DNA of 64,000 nucleotides from CAVPDE01 sp963702565 (GTDB lineage: Bacteria > Desulfobacterota > DSM-4660 > Desulfatiglandales > HGW-15). A program made the translations under genes and the position numbers. A model generated the notes under the pieces. That model worked only from the letters and a program-made list of their open reading frames with translations, ran no database searches and was not told where the DNA came from. This document shows positions 23,852 to 32,639 of the stretch, one piece after another (the first letter of the stretch is position 1; each line of letters opens with the position of its first letter). The stretch lies in contig CAVPDE010000014.1 in the NCBI GenBank assembly GCA_963702565.1, positions 62,001 to 126,000 on the forward strand, written 5' to 3'.

Positions 23852-25759
23852 TTGGAAAACGCGTTCTACATCACCACCCCCATCTACTATGTGAATGCAG
23901 CGCCTCATCTCGGCCACGCTTACACCACCATCGTGGCGGATGTATTGACTCGGTTCCACCGTCTTGCAGGTTGTGAGACTTATTTCCTGACGGGAACGGA
24001 CGAACACGGGGATAAGATCGTAGCCGCAGCGGAAAAGGCCGGAAAGGCCCCGAAAGAATACGTGGACGCTGTCAGCGCCCAGTTCAGAGCGCTCTGGCCC
24101 AAGCTCAACATCGGGAACAACGATTTCATCCGCACCACGGATGCCGTGCACCAGGAGACGGTGAAGCTGATCCTGAACAAGGTGAAGGAAAAGGGAGACA
24201 TTTATTTCAGCGATTACGCGGGGCTTTACTGCTTCGGCTGCGAGCGCTTCTACACGGAAAGGGAACTGGTCGAGGGCAAGTGCCCTGACCACCAGGTGGA
24301 ACCCACCAAAATCAGCGAGTCGAACTATTTTTTCCGCATGAGCAAGTACCAGGACTGGCTCATTGATCACATTCAGAAACACCCCGATTTTATCCGGCCC
24401 GAGCGATACAAGAACGAGGTGCTTGCCTTCCTGAAAGAGCCCCTGGAAGACCTGTGTATTTCAAGGCCCAAAACCAGGCTGAGCTGGGGCATTTCCCTGC
24501 CTTTCGACGAAAACTATGTGACCTATGTGTGGTTCGACGCGCTCATCAATTACGCTTCCGCCCTGGGATATCCTGAAGGCCCTCGGTTCAAAAAGTACTG
24601 GCCTGTGGTCCAGCACCTTGTGGCCAAAGATATTCTGAAACCCCACGGCATTTACTGGCCCTGCATGCTCCAGTCCGCAGGCATTGAGCCTTACCGGCAC
24701 TTGAACGTTCACGGTTACTGGAATGCCAATCAGGGCAAGATGTCCAAGAGCCTCGGGAACGTGGTCAAGCCTCTGGAGCTCGTGGACATTTACGGGCTGG
24801 ACGCCTTCAGGTATTTCCTGCTCAGGGAAATGGTTTTCGGCCTGGATTCCGACTTCAGCGAAGAGGCCCTGGTGGCGAGGATCAATTCCGACCTGGCCAA
24901 TGATCTGGGAAACCTGGTGAGCCGGAGCCTCACCATGGTTCAGAACTATTATCAGGGGCGGTTGCCGGAGCCGGGGCCTGCGGAGCCTGGGGACGAGGAA
25001 ATCCGGAAAGAAGCCCTGAGCCTGATCGACAGGTACTCTGATTTCATGGAAGAGCTGAGCCCCCACAGAGCGCTCGTTGCGGTCTGGGAGTTCATGAACC
25101 GGGTGAACAAGTACATCGTCACGACAGAGCCCTGGATCCTCGCCAAGTCCGACGCAACGCGTCTGGCCACGGTCATGAATCACCTCGTGGAATCTCTCAA
25201 GATCATTTCCGTTCTCATCTGGCCTGTCATGCCGGAGACGGCGGAGAAGATCCAGGATCTGCTGGGCCTCCCGAGAAAAGGAGGGGATCTCCGACTTCAG
25301 GACATCCGGGAATGGGGCGGGGTGAAGCCGTCAAGGACCATTGCCAAGGCGCCTCATCTTTTCCAGAGGATCGGTCCGGAGACTTCCAAGGAGGGAACGG
25401 CTAAGAAGAAAGTGGAAAAGAAGAAAGAGGATCTTGCAAACAGAGTCTCCATTAAAGACTTTCAGAAACTGGATTTGAGAGTGGGAACGATCCGGTCGGT
25501 CGAACCCCTTGCCGGTTCGAAGAAGCTCCTCAAGATCCTGCTGGATATCGGCGAGGAGCGCACGATTGTCGCAGGGCTTGCCGGTCTTTACTCTGAAGCG
25601 GATCTTGTGGGGAAGCAGGTGGTGGTGGTTGCCAACCTGGAGCCTGCGATGCTCATGGGGGTGGAGTCCAACGGCATGGTCCTCGCTGCTGAAGACAAGA
25701 GCGGTGTTCACCTGTTGGCTCCTGATGCCCTGACTCGACCCGGAAGTAAAGTGAGCTGA
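23852..25759 (+). CDS. metG: Methionyl-tRNA synthetase
   Basis: The 635-residue class I synthetase has the HIGH-type motif (NAAPHLGHAYTT), a zinc knuckle (CFGCERFY with CPDH), KMSKSLGNVV, and a C-terminal Trbp111-type tRNA-binding domain (DFQKLDLRVGTIRSVEP and VVVANLEPAMLMGVESNG). The start is a TTG at 23852, giving MENAFYITTPIYYVN, where family members normally begin. The nearest AAGGGAG lies 15 bases upstream, so initiation may be weak. It attaches methionine to tRNA. It belongs to the tmk-holB-ricT-metG set but is separated from ricT by a repeat block. Confidence 0.95.
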   Translation: MENAFYITTPIYYVNAAPHLGHAYTTIVADVLTRFHRLAGCETYFLTGTDEHGDKIVAAAEKAGKAPKEYVDAVSAQFRALWPKLNIGNNDFIRTTDAVHQETVKLILNKVKEKGDIYFSDYAGLYCFGCERFYTERELVEGKCPDHQVEPTKISESNYFFRMSKYQDWLIDHIQKHPDFIRPERYKNEVLAFLKEPLEDLCISRPKTRLSWGISLPFDENYVTYVWFDALINYASALGYPEGPRFKKYWPVVQHLVAKDILKPHGIYWPCMLQSAGIEPYRHLNVHGYWNANQGKMSKSLGNVVKPLELVDIYGLDAFRYFLLREMVFGLDSDFSEEALVARINSDLANDLGNLVSRSLTMVQNYYQGRLPEPGPAEPGDEEIRKEALSLIDRYSDFMEELSPHRALVAVWEFMNRVNKYIVTTEPWILAKSDATRLATVMNHLVESLKIISVLIWPVMPETAEKIQDLLGLPRKGGDLRLQDIREWGGVKPSRTIAKAPHLFQRIGPETSKEGTAKKKVEKKKEDLANRVSIKDFQKLDLRVGTIRSVEPLAGSKKLLKILLDIGEERTIVAGLAGLYSEADLVGKQVVVVANLEPAMLMGVESNGMVLAAEDKSGVHLLAPDALTRPGSKVS

Positions 25760-25868
25760 TCGACCTCTGTTTCGCCTTGACTCAACCCGGCCTTTTCACT
25801 AGACTTCCGCGCAAAAGGTTTTCATGAACAACTCATTCAGGGGCCTTGAGAAGTACGGTTTAATTCCT

Positions 25869-25918
25869 GCGGGGACAAGGGCTAAGACCCATGAAGGCCC
25901 ATGGGGCTTTGTCGCCGC
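25869..25918 (+). promoter_or_regulatory. Structured 5' leader upstream of an ABC importer
   Basis: GCGGGGACAAGG (from 25869) can pair with CTTTGTCGCCGC (to 25918). Inside, CCCATG pairs with CATGGG around a 5-base AAGGC loop. The hairpin ends 39 bases before the ATG of the binding-protein gene. It matches no riboswitch class I can name, so an RNA-based control element is only a proposal. Confidence 0.45.
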
Positions 25919-25957
25919 AATCTTCGGAACTTCAACACAGAGAAAGGGGGTTGTTTG

Positions 25958-27085
25958 ATGAAAAGGACTTTGCTGTTTGTGTTGATCCTCGGCCTTCTGG
26001 TTTTCGGCGCCTGGGGAGTGTCTTCTGCCCAGGGAATCGAAAACGAACTCTATCTCATCACACCCGTTTCAAAGGACGTTCATGATCCATGCCTGAAAGC
26101 TTTCGCCGCATGGGCCAAGAAGAAATGGAACATTGATGTGAAAACAAGTGCCATTCCCAAAGGCACGCCGGTCGCGTACGGTCAAATCCTCGAGTGGAAG
26201 GGCAGGCCACAGGCGGACGTATTCTGGGGAGGCGAGGGGACCCTCTTCGATGCCCTTGCAGCTGAAGGGCTGCTGGATCAAATACAGGTCCCTCAGAAGA
26301 TGCTTGATGAAATCCCGGCGACCATAGGGAAGCCCGTGGGCCTGCCTCTCAAGGATCCGAAGAAATTCTGGGTGGGCACAACGCTTGAACCCTATGGGTT
26401 CATTTACCAACCGAAGCTGATGGCCCGCTTGGGCGTGGAACTCAAGGATTGGGATGATCTTCTCAATCCCAAGCTCAAAGGCCAGATCGCACAGTGTACT
26501 CCGGATCGATCCAGTTCCAGTCATGCGAGCTACGAGGTGATCCTTTTCATGCACGGATGGGAGAAGGGATGGGACTGGCTGAGAAAGCTGGCCGCGAACA
26601 CCGGGATTTTCACGGCCCGATCTCGTGACGTGCCCAGCGTGGTTGCGAAGGGTGAGTTTGCGGTCGGTTTCGCCGTGCCGAGCTACATGGCCTTTGCCGA
26701 GGTCCTTGGAGGGTATGATGTGAAGTTCGTCTATCCCAAGAACGCCTACGTGACGCCGGAACCCATCGCTGTGTTGAAAGGCGCTCCTCACCCAAAAGCA
26801 GGGCAAGCGTTCATCGAGTTTCTCCTGACCGAGGAAGGCCAGAGGCTTCTCGCGGAACTGGGGGTTTACCCGATCACGCCAAAGTACAAGGTGCAGGGTC
26901 CTCCGGGTTCCGGACAGGAGAAGGCTGTTGCGTTTACTGGAGGCATGCGGTCCTTCTTTGATATCCCGGTAGGAAACGTGTACGACGACAAAGTCGCCGG
27001 GGACAAGAAGAGGATGGAAGATGTAAACTCCTACTTCCGCAAGGAGATCGCTGAAAAACACAAGGACATCATCAAAGAGAAGTAA
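25958..27085 (+). CDS. ABC transporter substrate-binding protein, AfuA/FbpA-like (COG1840)
   Basis: The 375-residue periplasmic protein has a signal peptide (ending VSSAQG) and a type II periplasmic-binding fold. Landmarks are YLITPVSKDVHDPCLKAFAAWAKK, ADVFWGGEGTLFDALAAEG, GFIYQPKLM, DLLNPKLKGQIA and PKAGQAFIEFLLTEEGQRLLAE in parts. The family covers Fe(III), phosphonate, phosphoglycerate and other ligands, so the substrate is open. The start at 25958 (MKRTLLF) was chosen over the upstream frame because it follows AAAGGGGG and begins the signal peptide. ATPase and permease genes follow on the same strand. Confidence 0.88.
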   Translation: MKRTLLFVLILGLLVFGAWGVSSAQGIENELYLITPVSKDVHDPCLKAFAAWAKKKWNIDVKTSAIPKGTPVAYGQILEWKGRPQADVFWGGEGTLFDALAAEGLLDQIQVPQKMLDEIPATIGKPVGLPLKDPKKFWVGTTLEPYGFIYQPKLMARLGVELKDWDDLLNPKLKGQIAQCTPDRSSSSHASYEVILFMHGWEKGWDWLRKLAANTGIFTARSRDVPSVVAKGEFAVGFAVPSYMAFAEVLGGYDVKFVYPKNAYVTPEPIAVLKGAPHPKAGQAFIEFLLTEEGQRLLAELGVYPITPKYKVQGPPGSGQEKAVAFTGGMRSFFDIPVGNVYDDKVAGDKKRMEDVNSYFRKEIAEKHKDIIKEK

Positions 27086-27157
27086 GCTCTGGACCTTTTG
27101 GGGAAAGCCCTTGCTGTTCCGGGTTGGGGCTTTCCCCAAAACTGTTTCATTCGCCTT

Positions 27158-27325
27158 CGCCAGGATACTCTGCAGCTTGCTGCAGAGAGGATCAGCCTTC
27201 GCCAAAGGCTTCGGCCCGATAAAATGGCGAGGCGACCGCGTCGTAGCTCGTGAAAGCGAAGGCGGGTGGGGCTTCGGCGCAATTCCGCTCCAGAGATACC
27301 CCGCAGCTTGCTGCTGGGAGCTTCA
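27158..27325. repeat. GCAGCTTGCTGC palindrome pair between ABC transporter genes
   Basis: Two related palindromes, GATACTCTGCAGCTTGCTGC and GATACCCCGCAGCTTGCTGC, stand at the ends of this space. Between them are inverted GCCTTCGCC and GGCTTCGGC segments. The second copy ends with GGGAGCTTCATT directly before the ATPase start, so it may supply part of the ribosome site (GGGAG). Confidence 0.7.
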
Positions 27326-27327
27326 TT

Positions 27328-28410
27328 ATGAATATTCGACTCGAGAACATCGTGAAACGCTTTGGATCGCTGGAAGCGGTGAGCTCCGTTTCCCTCGACA
27401 TCAAGGACGGAGAGCTGTTCACCCTTCTCGGCCCTTCGGGTTGCGGAAAGACGACGATCCTCAGGCTCATTGGGGGCTTTCACAAGCCTGACCAGGGGGA
27501 GATCTTTTTCGGCGAGAAAAAAGTGAACCCCATTCCGCCTTACGAGAGGAACATCGGCATGGTGTTTCAAAACTATGCCCTGTGGCCTCACATGACGATT
27601 TTCAACAACGTCGCCTACGGTCTCAAGCTCAAGAAGTTCTCAAGACAAGAGATCAGCGACAAGGCCTTGCAGACCCTGAACCTGGTCAACCTGAAAGGGC
27701 TGGAGCAACGGTATCCGGGGCAGCTCTCCGGAGGGCAGCAGCAGCGGGTTGCTCTTGCCAGGGCTCTTGTCCTGAATCCGGACGTACTCCTTCTTGACGA
27801 GCCGCTGAGCAATCTGGATGCGAAGATTCGTGTCCAGGTGCGGGCGGAGATCCGAAAGCTGCAAAAGGAACTGGGTATCACCACCATTTACGTGACCCAT
27901 GACCAGGAAGAGGCCTTGACCCTCTCGGATCGCATCGCCGTGATCAACCTGGGGAAACTTCAGCAGATAGGGACTCCGCTAGACCTCTATGAAAAGCCGG
28001 AATGCCCCTTTGTTGCCGACTTCATCGGCATCAACAACCTGATCCCGGGTGAGGTTCAGGGAGGATCCGATGGCGAAGGCCGGGTCAAGGTCAAAACAGG
28101 ATTCGGTGTGCTCACGTCGTTGACGAGCGGGCGGCTGAAGACTTCAGACAAGTGTATCATCTGCGTCCGTCCGGAAACCGCTTCCATCAGCAGCTCTGCA
28201 TGCGCCGAAGAGGGACTGAACTGCATTCCCGGAGCGGTCAGTTTTGCCTCCTATATCGGAAACACGGTTCGATATGACGTAGAAATAGGGCAGGGGCTCA
28301 TCTTCAAGGTGGATGTCCAGAACCCGTGGGATCACAAGCCCTATCCTATGGGAGAGAAAGTGTATGTCTCCTTCCCTGTAAAGACCAGTCTCGGGATTCC
28401 GGCTCAATAG
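27328..28410 (+). CDS. ABC transporter ATP-binding protein, Fbp/Pot-type
   Basis: The 360-residue ATPase has Walker A GPSGCGKTT, Q-loop FQNYALWPHM, signature LSGGQQQR, Walker B VLLLDEP and the switch histidine in YVTHDQEEALTLSDR. A TOBE-type C-terminal domain follows from about residue 240. It powers the importer formed with the preceding binding protein and the following two-domain permease. The ATG at 27328 was chosen because it starts the ABC fold (NIRLENIVKRFG). The longer frame only translates the repeat region. Confidence 0.93.
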   Translation: MNIRLENIVKRFGSLEAVSSVSLDIKDGELFTLLGPSGCGKTTILRLIGGFHKPDQGEIFFGEKKVNPIPPYERNIGMVFQNYALWPHMTIFNNVAYGLKLKKFSRQEISDKALQTLNLVNLKGLEQRYPGQLSGGQQQRVALARALVLNPDVLLLDEPLSNLDAKIRVQVRAEIRKLQKELGITTIYVTHDQEEALTLSDRIAVINLGKLQQIGTPLDLYEKPECPFVADFIGINNLIPGEVQGGSDGEGRVKVKTGFGVLTSLTSGRLKTSDKCIICVRPETASISSSACAEEGLNCIPGAVSFASYIGNTVRYDVEIGQGLIFKVDVQNPWDHKPYPMGEKVYVSFPVKTSLGIPAQ

Positions 28411-28417
28411 GGAGGTT

Positions 28418-30136
28418 ATGGCTCCACAAAACGGATCAACCCTGGCTCTTGGCCAAACGCGAACCTGGCCCCAGTTGAAGATCGGCGGTCTCCTGGGTTA
28501 TGCCGCCATCTGGGCTTTTTTCGGTGTTTTCCTGATCTATCCTCTCATTCGCCTGTTTTTCGATGCCGTCACCACGGAGACGGGTGCCTTCACGCTCCAG
28601 AATTTCTATGACTTTTTCACGGATTCCTTTTATCTGAAGACCCTCTGGAATTCCATCCTTCTCGGTTTGGGCACGGTGGTGACCACGTCGATCATCGGGA
28701 TCACCTTCGCCTTCCTTCTCCTGCGCTACGATTTTCCGGGAAGAAGCCTTTTCAGTTATCTCTCCTTTGTCCCCATGATCATGCCTCCTCTCGTGGGAGT
28801 CATGGGGTTTGTGTTCATCATGGGCAGGGCAGGGACCGTGAACATCATCCTGATGGATTACTTCGGGATGGCAAAGCCGATCAATTTCATGTACGGGATC
28901 CAGGGTGTGCTCCTGGTGGAGACGCTCCATCTCTTTCCCCTGATGACCCTGAGCATTGTGGATGCCATGGGGAAAATTTCCCCTTCGCTGGATGAAGCTG
29001 CGGAAAGCGTAGGCTCGCGAGGGCTTCGAAAATTCTGGGACATCACCTTTCCACTCACAACGCCCGGATATGTCTCCGGGGCCTTGCTCGTTTTCATCTG
29101 GACCTTTGCCGACTTCGCAACCCCCCTGGTCGTGGGCGTCGATGATCTTCTGGCCTCCCAGGCCTATCTCAACATCGTCCAATTCGTGGACCGACGGCTT
29201 TTCAAGATGGGGATCGTGATCTCAGCCATCATGGTGATTCTGGCAATTTTATTCCTCATCGTTGCCAAGAAGTATGTTTCGATCAAGGACTACAGCTCTC
29301 TGTCTTACTCGGTGATTGAGCGAAAAAAGCTGACTTTGGCAGGGAAAATCGGGGTGATCTTCTTTTTGGCCGTCATTCTCCTCATGGCTTTCATTCCCTA
29401 TCTTGGAATCGCCCTGGACTCCTTCGGCAAAGGCTGGGCCCTGACGCCCTTTCCTGTGAAGTACACGCTGCAATACTTCCAGCGTGTTGCCATAGAGACT
29501 CCCAAGTTCATTCTGAACAGTCTGCTCTACTCGGGGATTTCCGTCATCATCTGCATTGCCGTGGGTGTACCGGTCGCCTGGGTCCTCGCCAGAACCAAAT
29601 TGCCGGGCAGGGAGTTCTTGGATTCCCTCACCACTCTCATCCTCGCGCTGCCCGGGACCGGAATAGGAATTGCGTATCTCAGGGCTTTCAGGGAGCCCCT
29701 ACCTTTTATGAGCACGGCTCTGATCGGAATGTGGATCGTCATTCCCATTGTGCTGGGGGTCAGGCGGCTGCCTTACACGGTAAGAGGAACGTTTGCCTCG
29801 CTCTTGATCGTTCACAAATCTTTTGAGGAGGCGGCGGAGAGCGTGGGAGCCCCGAAAATGAAAACCTTCAAGGACGTGACCCTTCCCCTTATCTGGAAGG
29901 GGGTGCTGGTCGGGTCCCTCTATTCCTTTATCCTTGCTCTTCAGGAGGCCTCGGCAACGCTCCTCCTCGTGGTGCCCGGGCACGAAATGATGACCGTGGG
30001 CATCTTCAATTTTTACATCGGTGGCTCCATCAACGAGGCAGCTGCACTTGGTCTTATCCTCATCTTACTGGGGGCAGCCTGCCTGTTTGTCATCACCAAG
30101 GTGGCAGGCACCAAAATGGGCGGCGTCTTCGGCTAA
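28418..30136 (+). CDS. ABC transporter permease, fused two-domain FbpB type
   Basis: This 572-residue integral membrane protein carries two binding-protein-dependent transport domains in tandem, as in FbpB/AfuB. Each has the EAA-type loop: DEAAESVGSRGLRKFWDITFPL at about residues 188-209 and FEEAAESVGAPKMKTFKDVTLPL at about 468-490 (given in overlapping parts). About twelve hydrophobic helices are visible. The protein begins 7 bases after the ATPase stop. It forms the channel of the importer with the AfuA-like receptor. A CUT2-like iron or organophosphate ligand is possible, but nothing in the sequence decides it. Confidence 0.92.
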   Translation: MAPQNGSTLALGQTRTWPQLKIGGLLGYAAIWAFFGVFLIYPLIRLFFDAVTTETGAFTLQNFYDFFTDSFYLKTLWNSILLGLGTVVTTSIIGITFAFLLLRYDFPGRSLFSYLSFVPMIMPPLVGVMGFVFIMGRAGTVNIILMDYFGMAKPINFMYGIQGVLLVETLHLFPLMTLSIVDAMGKISPSLDEAAESVGSRGLRKFWDITFPLTTPGYVSGALLVFIWTFADFATPLVVGVDDLLASQAYLNIVQFVDRRLFKMGIVISAIMVILAILFLIVAKKYVSIKDYSSLSYSVIERKKLTLAGKIGVIFFLAVILLMAFIPYLGIALDSFGKGWALTPFPVKYTLQYFQRVAIETPKFILNSLLYSGISVIICIAVGVPVAWVLARTKLPGREFLDSLTTLILALPGTGIGIAYLRAFREPLPFMSTALIGMWIVIPIVLGVRRLPYTVRGTFASLLIVHKSFEEAAESVGAPKMKTFKDVTLPLIWKGVLVGSLYSFILALQEASATLLLVVPGHEMMTVGIFNFYIGGSINEAAALGLILILLGAACLFVITKVAGTKMGGVFG

Positions 30137-30193
30137 CCTGTTTCTCACTTTCCAAAACCTTGACTCTCGGGCTAGAGCAAAATAGAATCCAAT

Positions 30194-30262
30194 AAAATCC
30201 CCCCCATCCCCCCTTTAGTAAAGGGGGGCGAGGTTTGTCCGCCTCTGGAGGGGGGATTTGGG
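30194..30262. repeat. G/C palindromic dispersed repeat, copy 3
   Basis: Core CCCCCCTTTAGTAAAGGGGGG as in the other copies, with an extra 20-base insert (GGTTTGTCCGCCTCTGGA) before the final GGGGGATTTGGG. It lies between the two ABC transporter operons. Confidence 0.82.
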
Positions 30263-30368
30263 CGGTAATTTTGTATCTCTCAACGTCAAAACTGTTATTC
30301 CGATTGTGTTAGAGAATTCTGGCTGTTCTCGTTTTTCAACGTTCGTGAAGGAAAGGAGGATGTGACTC

Positions 30369-31679
30369 ATGCGCAAATGGATTCTGATCACGATGTTGAT
30401 GGTGGTGCTTGTGCCGGCCAATGCGCTGGCGCAGAAAAAAGTCGTCAATTTCTGGCATGCCCATGGCGGTGAACTGGGAGAGAAAGTGAGCTCCATTGCC
30501 GCAGGGTTTAACAAGTCTCAGGACAAGTACGAAGTGGTCGCCTCTTACAAGGGCAGCTACGCAGACACCATGACCGCCGGCATTGCGGCTTTCCGTGCGA
30601 AGAATCCGCCCCACATTCTTCAGGTCTATGAAGTGGGGACCGCCTCCATGATGGCCGCCAAAGGGGCGATCAAACCGGTTTACCAGGTGATGAAGGATTC
30701 CGGTTTGCCCTTTGATCCCAAAGCGTATCTCCCCACCGTGACCGGCTACTACAGCACCACAGACGGCAGGATGCTTTCCATGCCTTTCAACAGCTCAACC
30801 CCTGTCCTCTATTACAGCAAGGCCGGTTTCAAGAAAGCAGGGCTGGACCCCAACAAACCGCCCAAAACGTGGCCTGAAGTCGCAGAGTACAGCAAGAAGC
30901 TGGTGGCCGCAGGCTACCAGGCAGGGTTTTCATCTGCCTGGAACTCTTGGATCCATCTCGAGAACTTGAGCGCCTGGCACAACGTTCCTCTGGGAACCAA
31001 AGCGAACGGGTTTGGAGGGCTCGATGCGCGGCTCACTTACAACGCGCCCTTGCACGTGAAGCACTTTCAGCAGCTGTCAGATTGGCAGAAGGACAAGGTG
31101 TTCGTCTACGGAGGGCGCACCAATAAAGGGAATGCCAAGTTCGGTTCAGAGGAAGTGGCCATGTACACGGAATCCTCAGCCGGATATGCGGGATTCGCCA
31201 AAACCTGCAAGTTCGAGTTCGGGACCAGCATGCTGCCCTACTGGCCGGACGTGAAGGGAGCGCCTCTGAACACGATCATCGGAGGAGCCAGCCTCTGGGT
31301 CATGACCGGGCACAAAGCGGACGACTACAAAGGCGTTGCCGCCTTCTTCAAATACATCTCCAGCCCTGAGGTTCAGGCGGACTGGCATCAGTTCACAGGC
31401 TATCTGCCGATCACGACGGCGGCTTATGATCTGACGAAGAAACAGGGTTTTTACGACAAAAACCCGGGCCAGGAAACCGCTCTGAAGCAAATGACTCTCA
31501 ACAAGCCGACGGACAATTCCAAAGGGCTCCGGTTCGGCTATTTCTCGCAGATACGAGACATCAATGACAGCGAGTTCGAGGCCATCTTCAGCGGCCAGAA
31601 GACCGCCAAGAAGGGGCTGGACGACGCGGTGGCTGCGGCGAACAAGTTGGTCGAGAAATTCCAGAAAGAGAACAAGTAA
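30369..31679 (+). CDS. ugpB: sn-Glycerol-3-phosphate ABC transporter, substrate-binding protein
   Basis: The 436-residue receptor has a signal peptide (ending NALAQ) and aligns well by eye with E. coli UgpB. Shared blocks are NFWHAHGGELGEKV, ILQVYEVGTASMMAAKGAIKPVY, PFNSSTPVLYYSKAGFKKAGLDP, IIGGASLWVMTGH, and WHQFTGYLPITTAAYDLTKKQGFY in parts. UgpB binds glycerol-3-phosphate and glycerophosphodiesters in the periplasm. An AAAGGAGG site precedes the ATG at 30369. The permease and ATPase genes follow in the order ugpA, ugpE, ugpC. Confidence 0.94.
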   Translation: MRKWILITMLMVVLVPANALAQKKVVNFWHAHGGELGEKVSSIAAGFNKSQDKYEVVASYKGSYADTMTAGIAAFRAKNPPHILQVYEVGTASMMAAKGAIKPVYQVMKDSGLPFDPKAYLPTVTGYYSTTDGRMLSMPFNSSTPVLYYSKAGFKKAGLDPNKPPKTWPEVAEYSKKLVAAGYQAGFSSAWNSWIHLENLSAWHNVPLGTKANGFGGLDARLTYNAPLHVKHFQQLSDWQKDKVFVYGGRTNKGNAKFGSEEVAMYTESSAGYAGFAKTCKFEFGTSMLPYWPDVKGAPLNTIIGGASLWVMTGHKADDYKGVAAFFKYISSPEVQADWHQFTGYLPITTAAYDLTKKQGFYDKNPGQETALKQMTLNKPTDNSKGLRFGYFSQIRDINDSEFEAIFSGQKTAKKGLDDAVAAANKLVEKFQKENK

Positions 31680-31747
31680 GCTCTATGCCTTAATCGGGGA
31701 CCTGCCCTGTCCAAGGGCGGGTCTCTCCCATGATAGGCACCTAGAGG

Positions 31748-32629
31748 ATGGAAAAAAGGGTTGTCTTCAAGAACAAGCTGCTCCCCTATCTGCTGGTGGC
31801 TCCGCAGATCATCATCACCCTTGTGTTCTTCATCCTTCCCGCTTCCCAAGCGCTTTACCAGTCCCTGCTCCAGGGCGACGCCTTCGGGCTTTCCGAGACC
31901 TTTGCCGGCCTGGACAATTTCATCGATATCTTCACGAACGAAGCGTACCTCCATTCGATTCATGTCACCGTCGTTTTCAGCTTTTCCGTGGCTGGGATAG
32001 CCATGTCCATCGCCTTACTCCTTGCCGTGATGGCCGACCGGGTGATCAAGGGCGCTACAGCCTACAAAACTCTCATCATCTGGCCCTATGCCGTCGCGCC
32101 GGTCGTTGCCGGGGTTTTGTGGTTCTTTTTGTTCAATCCCACGGTCGGAGTGGTGGTCATGGTGCTCAAAGCGCTGGGCTATCGCTGGGAGCATACGCTG
32201 AACGGCAACCAGGCCATGATCCTGGTGATCATTGCCGCAGCCTGGAGAGAGATCTCTTACAATTTCCTTTTCTTCCTGGCCGGCCTGCAGTCGATTCCGA
32301 AGTCCCTGATCGAAGCCGCGGCCATTGACGGCGCGTCGCCTTCAAAGAGATTCTGGACCATTGCTTTCCCTCTGCTGTCGCCCACGACCTTTTTCCTCAT
32401 TGTGGTCAACATCGTTTACGCCTTCTTTGACACCTTCGGCGTGATTCATGCGATTACCGGCGGAGGGCCGAACTACGCGACGGATATTCTGGTCTACAAG
32501 GTCTATCACGACGGGTTTCTTAACCTGGATCTCGGAGGTTCCGCTGCCCAATCCGTCATTCTCATGATCGTGGTGATTCTTCTCACCGTGATTCAGTTCC
32601 GTTACATCGAGAGGAAAGTACACTACTAA
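31748..32629 (+). CDS. ugpA: sn-Glycerol-3-phosphate ABC transporter permease
   Basis: The 293-residue permease has six predicted helices, starting with LLPYLLVAPQIIITLVFFILP. The EAA loop reads LIEAAAIDGASPSKRFWTIAFPLLSP in overlapping parts. INAITGGGP-type sequence (HAITGGGPNYATD) is typical of UgpA/MalF-like subunits. It starts 68 bases after ugpB and ends 10 bases before ugpE. With UgpE it forms the membrane channel. Confidence 0.93.
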   Translation: MEKRVVFKNKLLPYLLVAPQIIITLVFFILPASQALYQSLLQGDAFGLSETFAGLDNFIDIFTNEAYLHSIHVTVVFSFSVAGIAMSIALLLAVMADRVIKGATAYKTLIIWPYAVAPVVAGVLWFFLFNPTVGVVVMVLKALGYRWEHTLNGNQAMILVIIAAAWREISYNFLFFLAGLQSIPKSLIEAAAIDGASPSKRFWTIAFPLLSPTTFFLIVVNIVYAFFDTFGVIHAITGGGPNYATDILVYKVYHDGFLNLDLGGSAAQSVILMIVVILLTVIQFRYIERKVHY

Positions 32630-32639
32630 GAGAATCCCT

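Noticed and set aside
26069..27205. Open frame of 378 codons on the minus strand
   Set aside because: Antisense to the AfuA-like binding protein; no motifs.
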